Assembly (NCBI GenBank): GCA_050014815.1
Contig: JBEKCP010000445.1
Location: forward strand, 1-5,076
Reading direction: 5' to 3'
Origin: JBEKCP01 sp050014815
GTDB lineage: Bacteria > Planctomycetota > Planctomycetia > Pirellulales > Thermoguttaceae
DNA: 5,076 nucleotides
The translations under genes were made by a program, and so were the position numbers. Positions 4,851 through 5,076 of the stretch are shown here, piece by piece (position 1 is the first letter of the stretch; each line of letters begins with the position of its first letter). The notes below the pieces were generated by a model that saw only the letters and a program-made list of their open reading frames with translations, had not been told where the DNA came from and did no database searches.

Positions 4851-5076
4851 ATGAAGACTTCCGAAGCCAGGCGCGGTCTGACGTGGGTCGAGGTGCTGGT
4901 CGCGGTAGTTATTGTCGTGGGCCTGCTGGTGGTGCTGCTCCCCCTGATCCAGTCCATGCGCGAGGCCAGCCGCCGCAAAAACTGCATGCACCACATGATG
5001 CAACTCGGGCTGGCAATGTTGGAATACAACTCGGCGAACGGCTCCTTCCCTGCAACTGCGAAATACGAGGGGGGCC
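4851..5076 (+). CDS. DUF1559 family pilin-like protein, N-terminal part
   Basis: 75 codons are visible before the window ends, so the gene is 3'-partial; full-length members usually have about 300 residues. The start carries a type IV prepilin-like leader: RRG at 7-9, then LTWVE (10-14) with glutamate at position +5 of the mature protein. A hydrophobic helix follows (10-33, VLVAVVIVVGLLVVLLPLIQ). Next comes the family signature SMREASRRKNCMHHMMQLGLA and then YNSANGSFP (59-67). These proteins are greatly expanded in planctomycetes, are presumed to be processed by a prepilin peptidase and to sit at the cell surface, and have no known biochemical activity. AAAGGGAGGG upstream supports the ATG at 4851; an in-frame ATG at 4830 overlaps the -10 box and is unlikely. 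Confidence 0.9.
   Translation, partial: MKTSEARRGLTWVEVLVAVVIVVGLLVVLLPLIQSMREASRRKNCMHHMMQLGLAMLEYNSANGSFPATAKYEGG

Overview
The window reads as a piece of a GC-rich planctomycete genome, probably of the Pirellulales type. This is inferred from gene families, not from a marker gene. Four protein types point that way: a Tat-exported Gfo/Idh/MocA-type oxidoreductase, a membrane protein carrying the 'FQYSLRTLFLVTTLVAV' motif, a two-domain thioredoxin-like exported protein, and a DUF1559 pilin-like protein with an N-terminal methylation motif. Several families of palindromic repeats between and inside genes fit the same picture.

Layout. Positions 1-554 hold no gene. They contain a C-rich low-complexity start, a three-hairpin repeat (124-180), a second hairpin (258-304), a possible promoter (329-357) and a long inverted repeat (373-502). 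Then comes the Gfo/Idh/MocA oxidoreductase (555-1901, +), followed by a four-helix membrane protein (1983-2510, +) that may be translated from a leaderless mRNA. Next is a 72-codon fragment resembling the N-terminus of archaemetzincin (2519-2737, +). It meets, tail to tail, the double-redoxin protein (2713-3912, -). Upstream of that on the minus strand is a small zinc-ribbon membrane protein (3933-4301, -), only 20 nt away and probably co-transcribed. Positions 4302-4850 are gene-free and packed with hairpins, including two more copies of the three-hairpin repeat. The window ends inside a DUF1559 gene (4851 onward, +) that has a good promoter and ribosome binding site.

How the genes relate. 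There is no evident single pathway. The oxidoreductase, the redoxin protein and the pilin-like protein all act at or beyond the cytoplasmic membrane. The zinc-ribbon and redoxin genes form the only convincing two-gene transcription unit.

The most notable observations are three. A 57-nt module of three hairpins occurs three times with identical geometry and loops TRAA / TGC / TRAA, while its stems differ but stay paired. A 63-bp REP-like palindrome sits in frame inside the signal peptide of the redoxin protein. The archaemetzincin-like fragment ends where the stop codon of the opposing gene begins, which suggests a rearrangement breakpoint. No complete novel multi-gene system is visible.
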